Assembly: GCA_002502215.1 (NCBI GenBank)
Contig: DAPT01000090.1
Location: forward strand, 1 to 38,139
Source of the DNA: Euryarchaeota archaeon UBA124
Lineage (GTDB): Archaea > Thermoplasmatota > Poseidoniia > Poseidoniales > Poseidoniaceae
DNA length: 38,139 nt
Reading direction: 5' to 3'
The notes under the pieces were generated by a model that saw only the letters and a list, made by a program, of their open reading frames with translations, was not told the origin of the DNA and did no database searches. The translations under genes and the position numbers were made by a program. This document shows, piece after piece, positions 33,701 through 38,139 of this stretch (within the stretch, counting starts at the first letter, position 1; every line of letters begins with the position of its first letter).

Positions 33701-34879
33701 ACTCCAAAAGAAATCGATGTTGATTGGAAACAATTGCATGCACTTGGCTACACGCACGATTGGGAAGGTAATCCATTGGAGAGCGATGAACAGATGCTTG
33801 AACTGTATCCTCAAGACTTCATCGTGGCAAGAAATGCTGCTGACTATTTTCTTCGAGCCGCACAGTTTATTGATGAAATGTTGGTGAAGTTTTACGGATT
33901 GGAACCGTATTACAACGCCGCCAACAAGGACGATCTGGTTGGCCGGCTCATTTGTGCTCTCGCACCGCACACATCCGGTGGAGTTTTGTCTCGTATCATT
34001 GGTTGGGCGGATTGTTCTGGCGGTTATGCACACCCGCTTTTCCATGCAGCAAAACGACGAAATTGCGACGGGGACGAAGATGCAATTATGCTGCTCATGG
34101 ACGGTTTGTTGAACTTCAGTCGAGAGATTTTGCCCGCCAATCGCGGTGGTCAGATGGATGCTCCACTGGTTCTCACCACGAGATTAAACCCGACTGAAAT
34201 CGATAAGGAAGCGCTCAATGTCGATTCTGCATGGTTCTATCAACGTCAATTCTACGAGGCAACCCTCAGTCAACCGCATCCGAAGGACATCGCAGATTCA
34301 ATGGATTTCGTCGAACGCCGTTTGGGATCTGTTGCCGCAGTACGCGGATACGGTTTCACACACGATTGCAATCGGATTGATGAGGGTCCTGAACTCTCCG
34401 CATACAAGACGCTTGCAACCATGATTGACAAGATGAACGGTCAGTTAGACCTCTGTCAGCGATTACGGGCGATCGATGCACGAACCGTTGCATCATCGGT
34501 CATTCGATCCCATTTTCTGCCCGATCTGCGCGGGAATCTGAATGCCTATGGACGTCAAAAGATACGCTGCTTGAAGTGCGGGCATTCGTATCGAAGAATG
34601 CCTCTTGCCGGCCAATGCATCCAGCCAGAGAAGGCTGTCGGACGTGGCCTTTCCGCACACGGTGTTGCTCGCGATGAGGGCGGTCTATGCGGCGGCAAGC
34701 TCGCACTAACAGTATCGGAAGGCGCTGTTCGAAAGTACATCGAGGTCACCAAACACGTCATGGATACCTACGGAGTAGATACATACACTCGACAAAACAT
34801 GGAATGGTTGGCAGGTAGTGTAGAGTCCTTGTTCAACAACGACCGGGCTCGACAAATGTCGCTCACCGATTTCCTGTAA
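30797..34879 (+). CDS. polC: DNA polymerase D (PolD) large subunit DP2
   Basis: Catalytic subunit of the replicative polymerase found only in archaea. 1360 residues from ATG at 30797; ATGs at 30716 and 30803 are alternatives. The N-terminal IPRLEKEMERYQNILDEQADHAYRVAEQARNLGLDPKP and FAGPIRAAGGTAQAL are typical. The two-barrel active site shows FGGPQQPGGFRLRYGRGRPSGLAAASLNP and, at about residue 1090, RNCDGDEDAIMLLMDGLLNFSREILP with the catalytic Asp pair. Zinc clusters are CSRCGKDSPFIRC (~residue 850) and CLKCGHSYRRMP..GQC (~1258). No intein interrupts it, although this site hosts inteins in some archaea. It ends one base before the convergent membrane-protein gene. Confidence 0.96.
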   Translation: MFMSSKASTNELNPLIGIDIPRLEKEMERYQNILDEQADHAYRVAEQARNLGLDPKPFVEIPRAADLASRTEKLLVEHLESYPVADDIRALLAEHDRETTSIMMAQRVAKGFREKGYDMVKSIDVGLRVGLAILTEAVLVAPLEGISEVRLLNNVDGSAFVSVHFAGPIRAAGGTAQALAVLIADMIRRELKVGPYIPSDGEVERVKEEFGLYRGNLQYRPSPAEIDEIVRACPVMINGESTESIECAGYGRVRNIDEARIRGGVLLVIGEGMCLKAPKIRKHTERLDVPGWDFITKFASKGKKDGDDSDNHGFKTRRVAPIDVFMKDIIAGRPIFGGPQQPGGFRLRYGRGRPSGLAAASLNPASMLVLDDFVTIGTQMKIERPGKACAVTPSTDSEGPWVVLSSGQFLRIDEAEQLRKVRPDIRSIWDNGEIVIGYGEFMENNKNLVPAGYSSDWWASDLIDALGTSDDVEAFATICKGLEPHPDGVPGATKVEDANAQFHVRRRWHRYLSKLTLTWDQASAIAERWRTALAPPHNPWFLDLPIEWVPAFLEALKKGVIESSIELDVEVAHPSSSATWLRFKGAAKGWDATAMDRLQPEAIPPLQEIQTIGLEFKPEEPIFEESLPEGWTFMQHGLLKGALLLLGVSHHHDGDDIVATCGWQAMMSGLGYTVRNKQLHQRVDMKSLVEQRIVELQNCSVVLRNEAERLDKLRKQRSTVRIAAETEARQRGLGIAETDQVGQDAADSVEDPGPEDVALYSSSLRIHDNHVVDGILPLIRETSPLRWEHAAPQRIGCRMGRPEKSAPREMTPRSHTLFPIALEGGNQRLISNAAGKGSIRIQMGKRICSRCGKDSPFIRCHHRVLDDAGIPKVGETCGGRTDMKESTGKSRRRGEMQSVPLEAILEDAQLRIGMGRLPQQVKCVKELKSRNQTPEPIEKGLLRAKYDLPVFRDGTIRFDMSDVPVTHFTPKEIDVDWKQLHALGYTHDWEGNPLESDEQMLELYPQDFIVARNAADYFLRAAQFIDEMLVKFYGLEPYYNAANKDDLVGRLICALAPHTSGGVLSRIIGWADCSGGYAHPLFHAAKRRNCDGDEDAIMLLMDGLLNFSREILPANRGGQMDAPLVLTTRLNPTEIDKEALNVDSAWFYQRQFYEATLSQPHPKDIADSMDFVERRLGSVAAVRGYGFTHDCNRIDEGPELSAYKTLATMIDKMNGQLDLCQRLRAIDARTVASSVIRSHFLPDLRGNLNAYGRQKIRCLKCGHSYRRMPLAGQCIQPEKAVGRGLSAHGVARDEGGLCGGKLALTVSEGAVRKYIEVTKHVMDTYGVDTYTRQNMEWLAGSVESLFNNDRARQMSLTDFL

Positions 34880-35506
34880 TCAAAGCGTGATCGGATCTCG
34901 CCACGGAGAGTCGTCATCTTCGGGTTGTCCTTCAATTTCTGGCATTCCGATGCGTACCTTTCGAAATTCTCTTGGTTTGTTTTCTTTAATCTCGGATTGT
35001 TCTATGCGCTTTGCGATGAACGTTCGAGTAGCTGATTCGCCAAAAGCAATGGCTACAAGGAGGAGAGAGAGCAGGATGTGACCTAAGGTTGCAATCGGCG
35101 CAAAAGGAGTGATGTCCAAATGTTGTATGGCGATTACGTTCTCGTCGATTGTGGTGTTGAGCGTGTATTCCCCAGGCGGCAGTTCTGCTTTGAGTGTGGC
35201 AACCTCGTTGGTTGAGCCAGCCCAATTCAGCACCACCTCGTTGGAAGCATCGATGAGTCTCCATGAAGCATTGGCCGTGCGGGATGGATCGTCCCGGTGA
35301 ACGAATTCTGTTGTGATTGTAATCGGTAATTCAGCATCGCTTCCGAAAACTGCTTTGACAGAGACCTGCCGTTCCGGTTGGAATTCAAATCCTTGGTCAT
35401 TGAGTTGCTGTGATGCTTCGTTCGAAGCCACGTTTGCCCAGATCGTGTTGATGAGGAGGAGAGCAACAATCCACAACGAAAGGTTGAGTATCCGCTTGCG
35501 CTCCAT
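34880..35506 (-). CDS. Bitopic or double-spanning membrane protein with small ectodomain, function unknown
   Basis: 208 residues from ATG at 35506. A basic start (MERKR) leads into a TM helix (ILNLSLWIVALLLINTIWANVA). Residues ~30-135 form a beta-rich outside domain with strands such as SWRLIDASNEVVLNWAG and a closing ELPPGEYTLNTTID. This is the same style of closing strand as in the ectodomain of the 15879-18458 regulator. A second TM helix (LGHILLSLLLVAIAFG) is followed by a charged cytosolic tail. It is 18 bases downstream of MptE on the same strand, so the pair may be co-transcribed. I do not recognise the family. Confidence 0.7.
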   Translation of the reverse strand: MERKRILNLSLWIVALLLINTIWANVASNEASQQLNDQGFEFQPERQVSVKAVFGSDAELPITITTEFVHRDDPSRTANASWRLIDASNEVVLNWAGSTNEVATLKAELPPGEYTLNTTIDENVIAIQHLDITPFAPIATLGHILLSLLLVAIAFGESATRTFIAKRIEQSEIKENKPREFRKVRIGMPEIEGQPEDDDSPWRDPITL

Positions 35507-35524
35507 GACAATCAAAACTCCAAA

Positions 35525-36301
35525 TCACCTTATCAGTTGGTGTTCGACGCCAAGACGTCGCATGGACTCCTTCATCCATACCAATTTCTGTTTCTTTCGT
35601 TCGGGATTTGTCGTACCAGACCATGGTCCAACGTAATCCGTTCGGAAGCCCAAACATTCGACCTCTTGCAGCGAACGACCCACTGCTTGAATGAAGCAAA
35701 GCGCTCGATCTCCATCCGTAAATCCTCCAGGATTGTGCATCCCCTCGTAGTGCTTTTCCGATTGATGTGTAAGTGTCAATGGAGGAGGTTGTTCAAACAA
35801 GGACCACCTTGCAACAAGTTCTTTCCAAATGTTGGTATTGTCGCCGTGTGCGTGCAAGACAACATGTATGCCGTATTTCGCTGCCTCCTCCAAGTGTTCA
35901 GACCCATCCCCATCGCTCACGACACAGAGGACGCGAGACAAGTCATCGATTGCCCCGACTGCTCCATCAGCAGCGATGAACAATGCTCCAGGGTAATCCG
36001 AAACTTGAATTGAATCGCTACCTGCACCTACTGCAATCAAACGTTTTGCTGTGCAGATTTCGCTCCCGAGATTTGAAAGTGTTTCTTTTCGAGATGTTAT
36101 GGACCATGCGCGTTGGTTGTATGGAGCGGCGCCTTGGAAGTCAATTGACATCGCATTTGCTGAGGCATCATCTGCCTCCAAGGACCAACCAAAAGCTTGG
36201 CGAACCTCTCCCTGAAGGGAAATCAAATCGCTCTGTGAAGGATTGAGCACGGTCCACCCAATCCGAGGTTGTTCAAGAAAGATATGGGTTGTCAGGTTCA
36301 T
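35525..36301 (-). CDS. mptE: 6-hydroxymethyl-7,8-dihydropterin pyrophosphokinase, MptE-like (DUF115)
   Basis: Transfers pyrophosphate from ATP to 6-hydroxymethyl-dihydropterin, a step towards folate or methanopterin in archaea. 258 residues from ATG at 36301; the longer frame starts at a GTG overlapping the primase gene. Signatures are the ALFIAADGAVGAI segment, VLCVVSDGDGSEHLEEAAKYG and VVLHAHGDNTNIW, then GGFTDGDRALCFIQAVG and the C-terminal KKQKLVWMKESMRRLG. In the DUF115/MptE family the usual motif is VTDLDG; here it reads VVSDGDG, with both acidic residues kept. It is divergent from priL, with only about 25 bases between the two starts. Confidence 0.82.
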   Translation of the reverse strand: MNLTTHIFLEQPRIGWTVLNPSQSDLISLQGEVRQAFGWSLEADDASANAMSIDFQGAAPYNQRAWSITSRKETLSNLGSEICTAKRLIAVGAGSDSIQVSDYPGALFIAADGAVGAIDDLSRVLCVVSDGDGSEHLEEAAKYGIHVVLHAHGDNTNIWKELVARWSLFEQPPPLTLTHQSEKHYEGMHNPGGFTDGDRALCFIQAVGRSLQEVECLGFRTDYVGPWSGTTNPERKKQKLVWMKESMRRLGVEHQLIR

Positions 36302-36326
36302 ATGGTATCGTGTTTGTACATTGGTT

Positions 36327-37544
36327 GTGCCGAGGCCGCCCACTCAACCATCCATCACCGATGAGATTACGCTTGCGCGTTATCCATTTTTGCCACAGGC
36401 AAGCGGTTGGATTCAGCAAATGGCTGCGAAGCACAACATTACTCTGGACGATTTGCTCGAAGGGGCGTTAATGGAACCTGCTCGGAAACGAGCGCGTATT
36501 CGTCTTGTCGACAGTGTGCAATCAAAGGAAGGCGTCGAATTGAGCGGCGGTGACATCCATACAGAGGAGGGACGATTGATCGAAGCATTCTCGTTTTATT
36601 ACGCTCGATTGGTCATTTGTGCATCCGAAGACGAACGATTGTTGGCTCGGTGGTCGCAGGCCGAAGCTGCCCGCGCTGAACATCTCTTGATACGGGATAG
36701 TCAGAATTTGCTTAACATTGCCAATACCTACATTTCAGTTCTTGAGCAATCTCGATCTGGGCAGTCAACACAGCGAGGCATGATCAGCACAGACATCCAA
36801 TCACTTCGACAGTCGCAAGACGGTTTGGAATGGAAACTCGGCCTTGCTGATTTTATCGAGGTTTGTCCACGAATTACAGGAAACCGTTGGCGGTTACCAA
36901 ATTGCGATGTCGATGCTGGAATGGTTCGACTTCACAATGAACAAAAGTACTCTTCTACAGCCAAACTTGCTCGACTCTTGCGAGAACACATCAAGTCCGA
37001 TGTCGAGCGTGAGGGAACTGAAAAGATGGCAGAGGTGACGACCGACCTTGCAGTACGTCTCGCTGAACCGGTTGGAATGGTGCGGAACTTACTTGCTCAG
37101 AAAACGAGCGATGCGATAGCACTGGTCGGTGCAGAAGAAGATGATTGGCCTCCCTGCATGCGGAAAGCTGTAGCGGATTTGTCTGCAGGTGTCAACGTCA
37201 ACCACTTTGGCCGCCTGTTCCTTGCTTCCATGGCTTCGACATTGGCATTGCCTCAAGAGGCATGTGTTGATTTCTTTCGCGGCGCACCTGATTTCGATGA
37301 GGGTACAACAACCTATCAGGTTGGCCACGTTTTCCAGCATGGGTACACGCCATCGGGTTGTGGGAAACTCAAGGTCAATCACAACTGCCCAGTCCTACCT
37401 GGCGATAACCGGTTGTGCGACCAACCATGGCTCGATCATCCCTTGAAGTACATACGAGCAACGCAGCGAAGGAAGCAACGCCAGCGACAAGCAGAAGCAC
37501 CCAAAGAGGCGGTGGAAGAACCTCCCAATGAAGCAAGAGTTTGA
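36327..37544 (+). CDS. priL: DNA primase large subunit PriL
   Basis: Regulatory Fe-S subunit of archaeal/eukaryotic primase, which helps the small subunit start RNA primers. 405 residues with GTG at 36327 as start. TTG at 36321 or 36243 is possible, but the latter lies within mptE; there is no ATG nearby. The N-terminal ITLARYPFLPQASGWIQQM is typical. The C-terminal Fe-S domain has four Cys: DDWPPCMRKAVADL, YTPSGCGKLKV, NHNCPVLPG and NRLCDQPWLDHPLKYI. It also has the conserved TTTYQVGHVFQHG segment. The last ~25 residues are basic, then Glu-rich. It lies 35 bases before the DUF373 gene on the same strand. Confidence 0.9.
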   Translation: MPRPPTQPSITDEITLARYPFLPQASGWIQQMAAKHNITLDDLLEGALMEPARKRARIRLVDSVQSKEGVELSGGDIHTEEGRLIEAFSFYYARLVICASEDERLLARWSQAEAARAEHLLIRDSQNLLNIANTYISVLEQSRSGQSTQRGMISTDIQSLRQSQDGLEWKLGLADFIEVCPRITGNRWRLPNCDVDAGMVRLHNEQKYSSTAKLARLLREHIKSDVEREGTEKMAEVTTDLAVRLAEPVGMVRNLLAQKTSDAIALVGAEEDDWPPCMRKAVADLSAGVNVNHFGRLFLASMASTLALPQEACVDFFRGAPDFDEGTTTYQVGHVFQHGYTPSGCGKLKVNHNCPVLPGDNRLCDQPWLDHPLKYIRATQRRKQRQRQAEAPKEAVEEPPNEARV

Positions 37545-37579
37545 AGTGGAGGAACGTCTACCCTATTACAAGGGAGCCC

Positions 37580-38139
37580 ATGGCACGCATACTCGTATTG
37601 ACCGTTGACCGAGACAACGATCTCGGCATCAAGACGTCAATTCGCGGCCCTGTTGTTGGTCGACGGCAGGTTCTTACTGCTGCCTTAAAACTTGGAATTG
37701 CAGACCCTGAGGAGAGCGATACAAATGCAATACTTGGAGCTCTGTCCCAGCACGACCTCCTTCTTGAGAACGGGGCGGATGAGGATGAGGTCGAAGTTGC
37801 AATTCTCACCGGTGACGAAAAAGTAGGCGTTCGTTCAGATCGCGCCATTTCTGCTCAACTGGAAGAGGTTGTATCGTCTTACCAACCAGATGAAGCGATT
37901 CTCATTACCGATGGTGCTGAGGATGAAGCGGTTTTACCGATTATTCAATCGCAAGTGCGAATCGATCACGTTGAGAAAATCATTGTGAAACAGTCCAAGG
38001 GCATTGAAGGTACGTATTACTACATTGTAAAGGCACTCGAAGATCCAAAATGGAGGGCTCGATTTATGGTCCCTCTTGGTCTTGTTCTTGCTATTTTAGG
38101 GCTCGGAATCATGCTCCCGAACGAGATAGGGGGCATTGT
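37580..38139 (+). CDS. DUF373 family membrane protein (5' part; cut by window edge)
   Basis: Open from ATG at 37580 (agggag upstream as ribosome binding site) to the right edge, 186 codons. The start ARILVLTVDRDNDLGIKTSIRGPVVGR and the LKLGIADPEESDTNAILGAL, VAILTGDEKVGVRSDRAI and LITDGAEDEAVLPIIQS segments match the archaeal DUF373 family. This family joins a cytosolic domain to a C-terminal set of membrane helices. The first TM helix, FMVPLGLVLAILGLGIML, is at the edge. Function is not known. Conserved Asp/Glu-rich motifs suggest metal binding, but that is a guess. Confidence 0.85.
   Translation, partial: MARILVLTVDRDNDLGIKTSIRGPVVGRRQVLTAALKLGIADPEESDTNAILGALSQHDLLLENGADEDEVEVAILTGDEKVGVRSDRAISAQLEEVVSSYQPDEAILITDGAEDEAVLPIIQSQVRIDHVEKIIVKQSKGIEGTYYYIVKALEDPKWRARFMVPLGLVLAILGLGIMLPNEIGGI

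Noticed and set aside
34040..34110. Intein in the DNA polymerase D active site
   Set aside because: RNCDGDEDAIMLL reads through without a break, and no intein splice motifs are present.

Overview
The window looks like chromosomal DNA of an archaeon, most likely a marine euryarchaeon of the Poseidoniales (Marine Group II, Thermoplasmatota). The archaeal calls rest on genes: the large subunit of DNA polymerase D, the Fe-S large subunit of archaeal primase, the S13-S4-S11-RpoD cluster, a pantoate kinase, an MptE-type pterin pyrophosphokinase, a DUF373 protein and an archaeal homologue of CDIN1/C15orf41. The finer placement is an inference from gene content: a bacterial-type LeuRS, an ATP-type PEP carboxykinase, big secreted proteins with acidic Asp/Gly repeats, and very tight gene packing. 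No gap exceeds about 115 bases, and several convergent genes overlap by a few bases.

Layout. 1-1.2 kb: the 5' part of a lipoprotein with a collagen-like segment, a probable coiled coil and pentapeptide repeats, then tRNA-Arg(TCG). 1.2-2.1 kb: two tandem small DUF4190-like membrane proteins. 2.2-3.8 kb: ATP-type PEP carboxykinase, divergent from a 1264-residue polytopic membrane protein (3.9-7.7 kb). 7.7-10.0 kb: an amino-sugar pair, a GlmM-like mutase and a GlmU-like left-handed beta-helix acyltransferase. 10.0-10.7 kb: a small winged-helix protein divergent from thioredoxin.

10.7-24.0 kb is the most unusual part. A MarR-like/STAND ATPase regulator is divergent from a large secreted protein with a WD40-like propeller, TSP3-like Asp-rich repeats, one TM segment and a charged cytosolic tail. 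Next comes a membrane protein with a large multi-domain ectodomain and two cytosolic winged helices, apparently a one-piece membrane transcription factor. After it are the bacterial-type leuS and, convergent to it, a second secreted propeller/TSP3-like protein. I infer a possible surface-sensing and regulation locus here; nothing in the sequence proves that these genes cooperate.

24.1-38.1 kb is mainly information processing and cofactor synthesis: the CDIN1-like nuclease; a minus-strand run pyrE - methyltransferase - S13 - S4 - S11 - RpoD - pantoate kinase; DNA polymerase D large subunit divergent from pyrE; a small membrane protein with MptE; primase large subunit divergent from MptE; and a DUF373 membrane protein cut by the right edge. 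I saw no insertion sequence, CRISPR array, rRNA or intein.
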